The notes: generated by a model not told the origin, from the letters alone. A stretch of DNA of 64,000 bases from CAZTDD01 sp964612675 (GCA_964612675.1 CAZTDD010000010.1:35448-99447), one strand, 5' to 3'. Positions 45,955 through 55,291 are shown, counted from the stretch's first letter. Numbers and translations: made by a program.

Positions 45955-46005
45955 TACAGAGTCCGTTTGCCGGGACTTTAGCGGTAGTGAGAAGAGAGTT
46001 TCATC

Positions 46006-46236
46006 ATGAGTGTATGGACGGAAGACGATCGCGTTTATTCCGATGCTCCGAACGTCCACAGCGCGACATCCGAGATCGAGCGGTATGCCCGGGGACATCG
46101 GTTGGAATTGTCACGTGAACCATTGGCGAAGAGCGAACTCCGGGGCGGCCGCCATATATTCCTGAAGCACGTATTGGCGAACGACCTCGGCCGGCTCAAC
46201 CTGGATGGATCGATGGCCCGTGCGTCCGGTTCGTAG
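46006..46236 (+). CDS. Possible small protein, low confidence
   Basis: A 76-residue frame starting MSVWTEDDRVYSDAPNVHSATS with GAGAAGAGAG upstream. It is charged and without recognisable motif. It could be real because it fills a gap between same-strand genes, but composition alone does not settle it. Confidence 0.3.
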   Translation: MSVWTEDDRVYSDAPNVHSATSEIERYARGHRLELSREPLAKSELRGGRHIFLKHVLANDLGRLNLDGSMARASGS

Positions 46237-46430
46237 AGACAGCCGGGATCGGACCTTTGCCATCCACCGGCCACGTATTTGCTGATATTCTCATTTTCGA
46301 TATCATCGGGATTCATGAGCTGGAATATCGACCCCGTGTTACGGCCCGTGGCATTCACATGGGACGAGGCGGAACATTGTGGGGAGGGCGGAGAACGTAG
46401 TTGTTGAGTGAGCGCAAAGGAGAGCGAGCG

Positions 46431-46589
46431 ATGAGCAGAAATACTCTCGTCGGGGAGTTCTATCTCTATTTGAAGAGCCGCAAGAAGTTTTGGCTTCTCC
46501 CGATTATTTTGTGCATGCTGGCCCTGGGATTGCTGATTGTGATCAGCCAAGGCAGCGTGTTGGCTCCGTTTATTTACACGGTATTCTGA
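46431..46589 (+). CDS. DUF5989-like small membrane protein
   Basis: The 52-residue protein starts at 46431 after AAAGGAGAGCG. It has a basic N-terminus (GEFYLYLKSRKKFWLLPI) and one transmembrane helix (IILCMLALGLLIVIS), ending SVLAPFIYTVF. This matches DUF5989, small proteins encoded beside carbamoyltransferases of the NodU/SxtN kind. Here the carbamoyltransferase follows 34 bases later. Confidence 0.82.
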   Translation: MSRNTLVGEFYLYLKSRKKFWLLPIILCMLALGLLIVISQGSVLAPFIYTVF

Positions 46590-46623
46590 TTCGACTTCAA
46601 CGCGTACCCGGTGTGAGCAGGCT

Positions 46624-48441
46624 ATGTGGGTTCTCGGTATCTCAGCGTTTTATCATGACAGTGCGGCCGCGTTGGTTCGCGATGGGGAGATTATTGCCGC
46701 ATGTCAGGAAGAGCGATTCACCCGGAAGAAACACGACCCGGGGTTTCCGACCCACGCCGCCCGAGCGTGCCTGAACATGGCCGGAATCGGGATCAACGAC
46801 GTCGATTATGTGGCGTTCTACGACAAGCCGATTCTCAAATTCGACCGTCTGCTGGAGACCTACTTCGGTGTCGTCCCGAGCGGCCTTCGCTCGTTTATCA
46901 CAGCGATGCCTGTATGGCTGAAAGAAAAGCTCTGGATGACCGATACGATCTCGAAATCCTTGGGCTACGAGGGACAGATCCTGTTCGGTGAACATCATGA
47001 AAGTCACGTCGCAAGCGCTTTCTATCCTTCCCCGTTCGAGAGTGCGGCGATTTTGACGATTGACGGTGTGGGCGAATGGTCGACAACGGCTTTGGGGCAC
47101 GGGCGCGGGGATGAGTTCGAGATCCTCGAAGAGACCCACTACCCACACTCCCTCGGCCTGCTTTATTCCGCTTTCACCTACTACACCGGATTCAAGGTAA
47201 ATTCGGGCGAGTACAAAGTAATGGGGCTCGCACCGTATGGACGGCCCCACTATGTACAGAAGATCCTGGACAACTTGATCGACCTCAAGGAGGACGGGTC
47301 GTTCAAACTGAACATGGACTATTTCAATTACCACACCGGTTTGACAATGACCAATGGGCTGTTCGACCGGTTGTTTGGGGGGCCGCCGCGTAAACCCGAG
47401 ACACTTCTCAGTCAGCGGGAGATGGATCTCGCACGATCCGTGCAGGAAGTGACCGAAGAAGCGATGCTTCGCATGGCTCGACACGCACACCGGGTAACGA
47501 GTGAGGCGAGTCTATGTCTTGCGGGCGGTGTATCGCTCAACTGTGTCGGAAACGGCCGTATCCTCCGCGAAGGGCCGTTCGAGAACATTTGGATTCAGCC
47601 TGCCGCAGGAGATGCCGGTGGGGCGCTTGGTGTGGCTCTTGCCGTGTCTCACAGGTATTTGAAACACAAACGGACCGTGACCAACGGCCGGGACGCCATG
47701 CATGCCGCACTTCTCGGCCCCGAATTCACCGATGCCGACATCGAGAACCGGCTCACGAAAATGGGCGCGAAGCTCAATCCGGTATCTCAATCCGATGTTC
47801 CGGCACGCACGGCGGATCTTATGACACAAGAGAGGGTTGTCGGTTGGTTCCAAGGGCGCATGGAGTTCGGCCCAAGAGCGCTGGGAGCACGAAGCATCCT
47901 CGGCGATGCACGGTCGCCGAAGATGCAGGAAACGATGAATCTGAAGATCAAGTTCCGCGAGTCGTTCCGTCCCTTTGCACCGGTTGTCCTGAAAGAGAGG
48001 ATTCCCGATTATTTTGAACTGGACTGCGAATCGCCCTATATGCTGCTTGTCGCACCGGTGCGAACCGAACGCCGTATCGCCATGTCGGAGGAACAGGAAC
48101 AGTTATTCGGTTTGGATAAACTGCATGTGGCGCGGTCGGATATTCCGGCTGTCACCCATGTGGATTACTCCGCCCGCGTCCAGAGCGTGCATCGGGACGA
48201 TAACCCGCTGTATTACGATACGATTGTGGAATTCGAGCGACGGACGGGATGTGCGGTAATTGTCAATACGAGTTTCAATGTTCGCGGTGAGCCGATTGTC
48301 TGTACGCCCGAGGATGCTTATCGATGTTTCATGCGGACGCACATGGACGATCTCGTTATCGGGAATTTCGTTCTGCACAAAGAAGAGCAGGGCGAGTGGC
48401 ATGAAACAAAAGACTGGCGCGAGGAATTCGCGTTGGATTGA
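46624..48441 (+). CDS. Carbamoyltransferase (NodU/CmcH family)
   Basis: The 605-residue protein begins WVLGISAFYHDSAAALVRDG, the ASKHA-like domain of carbamoyltransferases. It contains FGEHHESHVASAFYPSPF (metal/substrate His), a KVMGLAPYG motif, and the C-terminal part with GRMEFGPRALGARSILGDARSP, REPFRPFAP-like RESFRPFAPVVL, and VNTSFNVRGEPIVCTPEDA. It transfers carbamoyl from carbamoyl-phosphate to a hydroxyl of a sugar or polyketide-like acceptor. With DUF5989 it may decorate an envelope glycan; that is inference. Confidence 0.93.
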   Translation: MWVLGISAFYHDSAAALVRDGEIIAACQEERFTRKKHDPGFPTHAARACLNMAGIGINDVDYVAFYDKPILKFDRLLETYFGVVPSGLRSFITAMPVWLKEKLWMTDTISKSLGYEGQILFGEHHESHVASAFYPSPFESAAILTIDGVGEWSTTALGHGRGDEFEILEETHYPHSLGLLYSAFTYYTGFKVNSGEYKVMGLAPYGRPHYVQKILDNLIDLKEDGSFKLNMDYFNYHTGLTMTNGLFDRLFGGPPRKPETLLSQREMDLARSVQEVTEEAMLRMARHAHRVTSEASLCLAGGVSLNCVGNGRILREGPFENIWIQPAAGDAGGALGVALAVSHRYLKHKRTVTNGRDAMHAALLGPEFTDADIENRLTKMGAKLNPVSQSDVPARTADLMTQERVVGWFQGRMEFGPRALGARSILGDARSPKMQETMNLKIKFRESFRPFAPVVLKERIPDYFELDCESPYMLLVAPVRTERRIAMSEEQEQLFGLDKLHVARSDIPAVTHVDYSARVQSVHRDDNPLYYDTIVEFERRTGCAVIVNTSFNVRGEPIVCTPEDAYRCFMRTHMDDLVIGNFVLHKEEQGEWHETKDWREEFALD

Positions 48442-48452
48442 CTGTGTTCGAT

Positions 48453-50495
48453 TTACGGCTCGGGTTCCGTCAATCGCCTGAAGGTCACCGACTCAGCCAG
48501 ATCGCGCTTCTCTTTCACAGGCAGCAACTCGATTCGATCGCCTCGTGTTCTTACGAGTTCGATTTCTGCGAAAATGATCAGCGCTAAATACGCTTCCTCT
48601 TTCGTGACCTTATTCTCAGTGCATTGTTGATACAGTTTCGTTCGCGACGCAACCCCGTCAACAGCGATCGACCGCAGGACGCGAAAAACGATGCCCAGCC
48701 GTTCCCTGTCGAGCATGGGGCGGGATACGGACTCTTCCTTTTTCTTTTTCTCGGGCCGGGGAGCACGACCGGTTGTTGTAATTTCGGATGTCTGTACTCG
48801 GTCCGCCGTGCGGATATCCAAAATTCGCAGCTGGATTTGTGGGCGATCCCGGAACGTCCTGATGGTAGGAGAGGCGGCGATTTCGAGCCGGTCAAGCTTG
48901 AGATTTGGCAGTCTCTCACCCAGGCCGAAGCCAATGCTCTCCACATATCCGCGAGAATGGACGAATGACAAACGAAGATGGTTATTGCCGACGATTTGCG
49001 CGCCTCGGGCGGATGCATCTCCCCGAAACAGAAAAACGGGGGCCGGATTCCTTTCACCGTGCGGAGCCAACACTTTCAGCTCCTCGATAAGTTGTTCATC
49101 CACCTGTTCGAGAGGGAGTTCAGCATCGATCCACAGGGTGGGCGAGTCAACGTGCTCTCCCCAGGTTTCACCAGCGTGCTCGATCATCTTATCGCGCACT
49201 TCGTTGAAGTTGGTTTCTTCCACTTTCAGCCCGATAGCTCCTTCGTGACCTCCACCGGAGAGAAGGAGAGGCCGTACCGATTCAAGAATCGATCCGAGAT
49301 TTCTTTCTGGAATGGAACGCCCGGAGCCGTGATACGCTCCGTCTTCTTTGGAGAAGAGAACGACCGGCCTGCCGTAGCGCTCCACAAGGCGGGCGGCAAC
49401 GATCCCGATCACTCCTCTGTGCCATCCATCGCCGCCGACTACGATCAGGGAAGGATCGCCTTCCAACAGGCCCTCTTTTGCGATGGCGGCCTGTGCTTCG
49501 TGCAGCACTTGCTTTTCGAGGGATTGGCGTTTCCCATTGAGCCGGTGCATTTCGGAGGCGATCTCATAGGCGCGCGCCTCATCGCGTGTCACGAGCAGTT
49601 CGACCGCCTCACGCGGATCCGACATACGGCCTAGGGCGTTGATTCGCGGTCCGATTCGGAACGCGATGGTGGTCGAGTCGATGTCGTGCGGATTCGAGTA
49701 AGAAACATCCAGTAGGGCTTTGATACCGGGTCTCTGCTCCATCCTGAGCAGGTCCAGCGCCCAACTCACAATCGTACGATTCTCCTCCACCAGCGGGACA
49801 ACATCGGACACTGTGCCCAGTGCCGCCAGATCGAGACCCTCTTTTTCGGGCGTTTCCATCTCGAGCAGCGATTCTCGGAGGGCGCACGCGAGTTTGTAGG
49901 CTACACCGGAACCCGAGAGATCCGGGAACGGGTATTCTTCCTCCTCGCGAATCGGATTGAGGACGGCCACCGCCGGCGGGCGCTCGACTCCTGGCTGGTG
50001 ATGGTCGGTCACGATGACATCCATGCCCCGTTCGCGTGCGAAGCGAATCGGTTCGACAGCGGTTGTCCCGCAGTCGACGGTGATCATCAGGCTGAATTGA
50101 CCGGCCAGTTCACGGATGCGGTCCGATGCGATCCCATACCCGTCTTCGATGCGATGTGGAAGGAAATACTCGGTTTCGATACCGAGTTCCCATAATGTCT
50201 CCAGAAGCACGGCGGTGCCGCTGATTCCATCAACGTCATAGTCCCCATGAATCAGGACTCGTTCGCCTCGTTCTCGGGCCTGAGCGATCCGTTCAACTGC
50301 CTGGTCGATTTCTGAGAATAGAAACGGCGAGTGGAGCAGGTCTTTCGATGGGTCGAGGAACGCGCGCGCCTCGGACGGTTCGCAGATCCCACGTTGTGCC
50401 AATAGACCGGCAATTAAGGGAGACACCGACAACTCTGCCACTAGACGGTCCGCGAGATCGGAATCAAACGGACGCATCTTCCAAACTCGACTCAT
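48453..50495 (-). CDS. recJ: Single-stranded-DNA-specific exonuclease RecJ
   Basis: Starting at 50495 (MSRVWKMRPFDSDLADRL) with GGAAGAG upstream, the 680-residue product has the DHH phosphoesterase motifs: ILIHGDYDVDGISGTA-like VLIHGDYDVDGISGTAVL, MITVDCGTTAVEPI, VIVTDHHQPG and RIGPRINALGRM. The DHHA1 domain has VVGGDGWHRGVIGIVAARL and SGGGHEGAIGL. A C-terminal extension of about 100 residues includes a Lys-rich linker and a winged-helix-like end. RecJ degrades single strands 5' to 3' in repair. Its start overlaps the upstream small membrane gene by ATGA. Confidence 0.95.
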   Translation of the reverse strand: MSRVWKMRPFDSDLADRLVAELSVSPLIAGLLAQRGICEPSEARAFLDPSKDLLHSPFLFSEIDQAVERIAQARERGERVLIHGDYDVDGISGTAVLLETLWELGIETEYFLPHRIEDGYGIASDRIRELAGQFSLMITVDCGTTAVEPIRFARERGMDVIVTDHHQPGVERPPAVAVLNPIREEEEYPFPDLSGSGVAYKLACALRESLLEMETPEKEGLDLAALGTVSDVVPLVEENRTIVSWALDLLRMEQRPGIKALLDVSYSNPHDIDSTTIAFRIGPRINALGRMSDPREAVELLVTRDEARAYEIASEMHRLNGKRQSLEKQVLHEAQAAIAKEGLLEGDPSLIVVGGDGWHRGVIGIVAARLVERYGRPVVLFSKEDGAYHGSGRSIPERNLGSILESVRPLLLSGGGHEGAIGLKVEETNFNEVRDKMIEHAGETWGEHVDSPTLWIDAELPLEQVDEQLIEELKVLAPHGERNPAPVFLFRGDASARGAQIVGNNHLRLSFVHSRGYVESIGFGLGERLPNLKLDRLEIAASPTIRTFRDRPQIQLRILDIRTADRVQTSEITTTGRAPRPEKKKKEESVSRPMLDRERLGIVFRVLRSIAVDGVASRTKLYQQCTENKVTKEEAYLALIIFAEIELVRTRGDRIELLPVKEKRDLAESVTFRRLTEPEP

Positions 50496-50824
50496 TTTTT
50501 CTCTTCCGTTCGCGTTGTCGCCGAGACCTTGCCGGAGAACAGTTGGACGGCGGTATCGTAATCCATCATTTCTTCTTGGTGCGACGCTTCGGCGTTTTCC
50601 CCTTTCAGCTGTGGATGCAGGCGATAGAAGCCGCGAACGACAAAAGTCGCAACGATCACCAGCGCCAGCGAAATCGCCGTATAAAACAGATGGCGTTCCC
50701 GCAGCCATGAGATCTTCCGCCTCGGTTCCAGACCCGTTTTACGGGAATCGAGGAAACGATCCCGTGTGGTCTGGTACTGGTGTCGCGTTGCGTGATGCTC
50801 TTTGCGGTCCGGCCTTGTTCTCAT
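50492..50824 (-). CDS. Small single-pass membrane protein upstream of recJ
   Basis: The 110-residue frame has a very basic N-terminal half (RTRPDRKEHHATRHQ..., RFLDSRKTGLEPRRK), one transmembrane helix (FYTAISLALVIVATFVVRGFY, near residues 47-67) and an acidic tail. Its stop overlaps the recJ start by four bases, which supports translation. No family recognised. Confidence 0.7.
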   Translation of the reverse strand: MRTRPDRKEHHATRHQYQTTRDRFLDSRKTGLEPRRKISWLRERHLFYTAISLALVIVATFVVRGFYRLHPQLKGENAEASHQEEMMDYDTAVQLFSGKVSATTRTEEKK

Positions 50825-50915
50825 GTTTGGAAAGCTCGCACAAATGTGTACTTTTACTCAATGATATCAAAATAAGTCCTTCGCCCCCACACGGGAACCC
50901 GGCGTGAGTCCAGCT

Positions 50916-52037
50916 TCAGTAAAGCTCCCAGCTTGCTACCGGTGCATCGAGTTCATCGGACCGTAAAGTGATCGCGATGCCTTCGATGTACAACGACTCG
51001 TCACTAACATTCGGGCCGGCGGACATAATAATCCATTCTCCGGGCTCCAGCGGAGGATCGGGAGGAATGGATCTGAGTACACCGCCCGTCCCGTAATCGT
51101 TGCCCGGTAGTAATGGATCGTTATCGCTGTACCAATACGAATCGCTCTGAGTACTCGAAGCGGGGTTGTATCGGGCGAAGGGGTCCATCGGTACCTCATC
51201 AAGATAGCCGAAATGAGCCAGTGGTGCCAACACATGGTGAGAGAGGCGTTGCGCTTCGGGGACATCGCCAACGCCCTCAAAGACAGTCTGGAGTCTTTCA
51301 CGCCCAACAGCCTGATCGTCATCCCAGCCATCGATCAGCAGGACACCTTTCTCTGTCCGCAGTTGTTCGATTGCTCGTCCGATCTTCAGAAGATCCTCGT
51401 GGACTTTTGCGACCAGGTCGTCAACATAAGGCGGCTGTGTGAGGACATCGATTCGGGAAACCACGATATTGTCTCGCGCTCGCACTTCCTCGAATCCACC
51501 AAAGTGACCATTCGGCCCGGGTGTCAGAAGCCGCCAGTGGTTCTCTGTGTGTCCCATCGCGAGCAGTCTCTCCCCGCCGGGCGTCTTCCCGGCGGTATCA
51601 TCCCCCGGTATGTCAGCTTCCTCATCAATGTAGAGAAACGAATCCAGCAACGGTTCCTCGTCGGCCGTTGGGAAGGGATTCTCGGGGAGCTCGTCGAGGT
51701 AGCCAAAATGGACGAGCGGGAGGAAGATATCTCGCGCCGTTCGTTCCCGGTCCGATGGATTTCCCACGTTTTCAAGCGGACCGGCCAGACGGGCCTGTCC
51801 CTCGGGTGTCTTCTGATCCTCGAAATCGACAAGCAGAATTCCTCGATCCCGGTAGAATTCCTCGATCGCCCTGCCGACGCGGAGCATGTCCTCGCGTGTC
51901 TGTTCAATAAGAGGGTCGTCTGGAGTTCCCTGTTGTGCCATGGCCACCGGCAGCAAAGCCGGTGTCAGCAGGAAGACGACAAACCCAGCCCAATAACACA
52001 TCTCTCTCTTCTTGCGCATTCCAATACTCGAAGCCAA
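50916..52037 (-). CDS. Exported protein with two tandem pseudopilin-like head domains
   Basis: The start is a TTG at 52037, seven bases after a perfect AGGAGG; the ATG at 52019 is in frame but poorly placed. A signal peptide follows (MCYWAGFVVFLLTPALLPVAMA). The mature protein has two similar units (about residues 45-175 and 205-370). Each starts as a helix (LRVGRAIEEFYRDRGILLVD / LKIGRAIEQLRTEKGVLLID) and continues with FGYLDELPENPF / FGYLDEVPMDPF, then a glycine/asparagine-rich end (TPGPNG / SAGPNV). These resemble GspG pseudopilin heads but have no prepilin helix. Confidence 0.75.
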   Translation of the reverse strand: MASSIGMRKKREMCYWAGFVVFLLTPALLPVAMAQQGTPDDPLIEQTREDMLRVGRAIEEFYRDRGILLVDFEDQKTPEGQARLAGPLENVGNPSDRERTARDIFLPLVHFGYLDELPENPFPTADEEPLLDSFLYIDEEADIPGDDTAGKTPGGERLLAMGHTENHWRLLTPGPNGHFGGFEEVRARDNIVVSRIDVLTQPPYVDDLVAKVHEDLLKIGRAIEQLRTEKGVLLIDGWDDDQAVGRERLQTVFEGVGDVPEAQRLSHHVLAPLAHFGYLDEVPMDPFARYNPASSTQSDSYWYSDNDPLLPGNDYGTGGVLRSIPPDPPLEPGEWIIMSAGPNVSDESLYIEGIAITLRSDELDAPVASWELY

Positions 52038-52387
52038 AACGCTACCTCCTTGAGAATAGGTTCGTAATCCGTCTCTATTTCAACACTTTTCACGCAATGA
52101 AACAACGCTCTTGGTGTTTTCCCACTCAGGACGCCCTTCTTGAGGACGATCCGTCCAAATCCGCGACCCGTCGTTGTGTCATGTTGCCAAACGGATTGTG
52201 TGTCACAGTGACGCAGTATGAAGGTCAATTTCGGACGATCGCAGCGAAAAACACTGGAAAAATCTCAAGAAACCGAGCGCGGATGTATGGCACGCCAATT
52301 GCGTAATTTCGGTGGTGATAGAAGTTTGAAGCAAAACCTATCGGCCGAAAGAAAAAGAGACGGCCAATGGGAAAGGAGGAGCCGATC
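52038..52387. other. Divergent intergenic region, no gene seen
   Basis: No gene with a ribosome site. It must hold promoters for the hsp20 pair and the exported protein. I found no CIRCE element or sigma-32-like pair that convinces. Confidence 0.4.
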
Positions 52388-52843
52388 ATGCCAGCATGGG
52401 CCCCATTTAGAGAATTCGATGTATTGCGCAGAGAGATGGACCGGATGTTCGAGGATGTTTTACCCGGTCGAGGTCGTTGGCGTGTAGCGTTTCTGCCGGG
52501 ACGAGCGGCACGTCAGTACCCGTTGGTGAATGTGCATGACGACAAAGAGACGGTGTATGTGGAAGCTCTTGCACCGGGACTGAATCCCGAGACACTCGAT
52601 GTAACAGTCGTACACAATACCGTAACGGTTTCCGGCGAGAAATTGCCCGCTTCGGCGGACGTGAAATCAGACGCTTTCCATCGTTCCGAGCGAGCAGCAG
52701 GTCGCTTTGTCCGAAATATCGAACTGCCGAGCGAAGTGGACGAATCCAAAGTGACCGCGAATTACAAGGACGGCATCTTGTTGATCTCGTTGCCGAAATC
52801 GGAGAAAGCCAAACCGCGACAGATCGAAGTGAAATTGAATTGA
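52388..52843 (+). CDS. Hsp20/alpha-crystallin small heat-shock protein
   Basis: The start at 52388 follows AAAGGAGGAG. The 151-residue product has an alpha-crystallin domain: PLVNVHDDKETVYVEALAPGLNPETLDVTVVHNTVTVSGEK, RSERAAGRFVRNIELPSEVDESKVTANYKDGILLISLPKSE. The GILLISLPK strand is followed by a short tail. It holds unfolded proteins for refolding. A second hsp20 gene begins 18 bases after its stop. Confidence 0.93.
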   Translation: MPAWAPFREFDVLRREMDRMFEDVLPGRGRWRVAFLPGRAARQYPLVNVHDDKETVYVEALAPGLNPETLDVTVVHNTVTVSGEKLPASADVKSDAFHRSERAAGRFVRNIELPSEVDESKVTANYKDGILLISLPKSEKAKPRQIEVKLN

Positions 52844-52861
52844 GGAAAGGAGGTCTCCGCC

Positions 52862-53263
52862 ATGGCTGAGAAGACCGTACCCACAGCGACGGACGAACGA
52901 GACGTCGCAACACAAAGAGAAGAGACCCGGAGCGACGGACCCTATCTTTCCCCTCCGGTGGATATTTATGAGCAAGAGGATGTACTCAAGGTGATCGCGG
53001 ATCTACCGGGAGTCGATAAAGAATCCGTGGATGTCCGCGTCGATGACAACATTTTGACCATTCAGGGCAAGGCCAAGGACGACACGCGTGGCAGTGCTGT
53101 TTATCGAGAGTACGAACTCGGCCGGTTCTTCCGTCAGTTCGAACTCTCGGACGAGGTGGATCCGGAGAAGATCAGCGCCGATCTCAAGCATGGAGTGCTG
53201 ACGTTGGTTCTGCCGAAAGCCGAAAAAGCGAAACCAAAGCAGATCACTGTCAACGTGTCGTGA
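52862..53263 (+). CDS. Hsp20/alpha-crystallin small heat-shock protein, second copy
   Basis: The 133-residue protein has a polar N-terminal arm (MAEKTVPTATDERDVATQ...), then the alpha-crystallin domain PPVDIYEQEDVLKVIADLPGVDKESVDVRVDDNILTIQGK, YREYELGRFFRQFELSDEVDPEKISADLKHGVLTLVLPKAE. It is preceded by GGAAAGGAGG and is clearly co-transcribed with the first copy. The two are distant in sequence outside the fold, suggesting different assembly partners. Confidence 0.93.
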   Translation: MAEKTVPTATDERDVATQREETRSDGPYLSPPVDIYEQEDVLKVIADLPGVDKESVDVRVDDNILTIQGKAKDDTRGSAVYREYELGRFFRQFELSDEVDPEKISADLKHGVLTLVLPKAEKAKPKQITVNVS

Positions 53264-53290
53264 CGCCGATAGTCCTGAATGAAGGACCTT

Positions 53291-53334
53291 GCCGGCAGCG
53301 TGGTTAAGAGCGACGCTGTCGGCTTTGTTTTTTT
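53291..53334 (+). terminator. Rho-independent terminator of the hsp20 operon
   Basis: GCCGGCAGCGT pairs with ACGCTGTCGGC (one mismatch) around an 11-base loop, followed by TTTGTTTTTTT. This is a classical intrinsic terminator. Confidence 0.9.
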
Positions 53335-53354
53335 AATCTCTTGGGAGGGCTCTT

Positions 53355-53423
53355 GGGAAGGCGAAGCTCCCGCTGAGCCGGCTTTGATTCTGTCCGCGGC
53401 TCAGCGGGAGCTTCGCCCTCCCC
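53355..53423 (+). repeat. Palindromic intergenic repeat, copy 2
   Basis: Arms GGCGAAGCTCCCGCTGAGCC and GGCTCAGCGGGAGCTTCGCC are perfectly complementary. It shares GGGAGGGCGAA and TCCCGC-GAGCCG with the copy at 42102-42173. It follows the terminator of the hsp20 operon, so termination need not be its role. Confidence 0.75.
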
Positions 53424-53537
53424 GATTCACTGAGACCGCACATAATGTTACGCCGTAAGAACCTAGGAAAAGCGACCGGCGGATGGTAGAAATATATATA
53501 CCTTTACGGAGAACAAACTCAACGACAGGATGGGATC

Positions 53538-54356
53538 ATGAAATTCGCTATTTGCAACGAGACCTTCCAAAAATGGGAATGGGAACGTGTTTGTCCGTTC
53601 GTCGCGGAAACAGGATACGATGGTATCGAGATCGCCCCGTTTACTCTCGCGGAGTCTGTTACACAGCTCGACGCTGCGCGGCGGAAAGAGATTGTGAAAA
53701 TCGCCGAAAAGGCGGGTGTAGAGATCATCGGCCTGCACTGGCTGCTGGCGAGCCCGGAGGGCCTTTATCTCAACCATCCGGACGACAATATTCGAAAGAA
53801 AACTGCGGACTATACCCGTGCGTTGATTGACTGTTGTGCCGATCTCGGTGGGTCTATCATGGTTTGGGGTTCGCCGAAGCAGCGGGATGTTATTCAAGGG
53901 CAGACCTATCGGGATACGTGGCTGCGAACCGTGGATTTTTACCGGGAGATCGCGCCGCAGGCGGAGAAGCGGAACGTGAAAATCTGCCTTGAGCCGCTCG
54001 CTGTATTCGAAACGAACTTCCTGACAAACGCAGCGGAAGCGCGCACATTGATCGAGGAAATCGGATCGCCGAATTTCCGTCTGCATCTGGATGTCAAGGC
54101 AATGTGTGGCGGTGAAAAAGATCCGATTCCTGAGGTCATCGAGAAGAACGCCGATATCGTCGAACACGTACATGCCAACGACAAGAATATGAGAGGGCCG
54201 GGGACAGGAGACGTTGAGTTCCGGCCGATCGCTGAAGCGCTGCGCAAGATCGATTATCAAGGATATGTGTCGGTTGAAGTTTTCGATTACTCACCCGACC
54301 CGGAGACAATTGCCCGGGAAAGTCTCGAGTATTTGCGTAAAACGTTTGCCGAATAA
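53538..54356 (+). CDS. Sugar phosphate isomerase/epimerase (AP-endonuclease-2-like TIM barrel)
   Basis: The 272-residue product follows GGATGGGATC. It has the xylose-isomerase-like barrel pattern: CNETFQKWEWERVCPFVAETGYDGIEIAPFTL, LHWLLASPEG, KICLEPLAVFETNFLTNAAEARTLIEEIG, LHLDVKAMCGGEKD, HVHANDKNMRGPGTGDVEF and GYVSVEVFDYSPDPE. The Glu, Asp, His and Glu residues are at the usual metal-binding positions. The substrate is an unidentified sugar. The YggT-type gene follows 23 bases later. Confidence 0.9.
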   Translation: MKFAICNETFQKWEWERVCPFVAETGYDGIEIAPFTLAESVTQLDAARRKEIVKIAEKAGVEIIGLHWLLASPEGLYLNHPDDNIRKKTADYTRALIDCCADLGGSIMVWGSPKQRDVIQGQTYRDTWLRTVDFYREIAPQAEKRNVKICLEPLAVFETNFLTNAAEARTLIEEIGSPNFRLHLDVKAMCGGEKDPIPEVIEKNADIVEHVHANDKNMRGPGTGDVEFRPIAEALRKIDYQGYVSVEVFDYSPDPETIARESLEYLRKTFAE

Positions 54357-54379
54357 TACGGCAAGCGCCTGGTTCCCTC

Positions 54380-55291
54380 ATGGGTCTTTTGGATTTCGTT
54401 GTCAATGCGATTCTAGTCCTCCTGATAGTGCGGTATTTTTTGGAGGACTATACCTATTATGGATTCGGTCCGCTTCTCCAGACACTATACGAGATTACGG
54501 AAATCTTCTGCAAACCTCTCCGCGAAGGATTGGGATTGCGCACTCCAAAGGCAAGCCGCACAGCACCGTGGATCGCGGTGGCGCTGATCGTGGTCATTCG
54601 CGGAGGCTGGCGGATTTTTCTTGGGTATGGAAGCGACCAGATGACCGCCGCTCATGGAGTGGTCATATTTCTCAGTAGTTTTCTCGATTTCGTCAATCTG
54701 GCGTACATTTTTGTCATTGGGATGCTTCTCGCGTCGGCGCTGCTCTCCAAACAAGGGTTGGTATTCTATTCCAGTGCCGGATACCAGGCGTTTCAGGAGA
54801 ATACATTTCGCGTTTTTCAGGTTACACAAGGATGGTTCCGGACGAATGATCTGTGGCGATTGTTTTGGGGGTCGGTTCTCTGGATCGGAGCCGTGCATTT
54901 TGTGTTAGCCTCGCTCTTTTCTTTGTCGCTGCAGTGGGGGTATGTGTATTTGTTCGGACGCGAGGCGGTTTTTCAAATTCGTGCCGCGAGTATCCTTCTC
55001 CAATATTATTATTTCACTCTGCTCGTTGCGATCATTATTTCCTGGGTGTCGCCCGACCCGGGCAATCCAGTCGTTGCGGTTGTCCGCGGCCTTGCCGAAC
55101 CCTACCTTCGACTTTTCCGTTTGTGGTGTCCGTGGGCACGGGTAGGTATGTTGGACCTTTCCCCGATTATCGCTTTCTTTGCGTTGATGCTGGTCCAACA
55201 ATTCCTTGTGGATCTCGCTGGGGCGATAGCCATGAAGACGATGCCGAGCTCTAGGGCAGTGAATGGAAATGACGCGATTTCGATTCTGTGA
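54380..55291 (+). CDS. YggT-family membrane protein with two domains
   Basis: The 303-residue product has about six transmembrane helices. The second half carries the YggT signature IISWVSPDPGNPVVAVVRGLAEPYLRLFR...LDLSPIIAFFALMLVQQFL; the first half has the related VVNAILVLLIVRYFLEDYTY and LREGLGLRTP. YggT proteins are linked to osmotic or division-related functions. No divisome genes are near. Confidence 0.85.
   Translation: MGLLDFVVNAILVLLIVRYFLEDYTYYGFGPLLQTLYEITEIFCKPLREGLGLRTPKASRTAPWIAVALIVVIRGGWRIFLGYGSDQMTAAHGVVIFLSSFLDFVNLAYIFVIGMLLASALLSKQGLVFYSSAGYQAFQENTFRVFQVTQGWFRTNDLWRLFWGSVLWIGAVHFVLASLFSLSLQWGYVYLFGREAVFQIRAASILLQYYYFTLLVAIIISWVSPDPGNPVVAVVRGLAEPYLRLFRLWCPWARVGMLDLSPIIAFFALMLVQQFLVDLAGAIAMKTMPSSRAVNGNDAISIL

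Noticed and set aside
46035..46550. A 171-codon minus-strand frame antisense to DUF5989
   Set aside because: It covers a recognised plus-strand gene with a strong ribosome site and has low-complexity polar composition.
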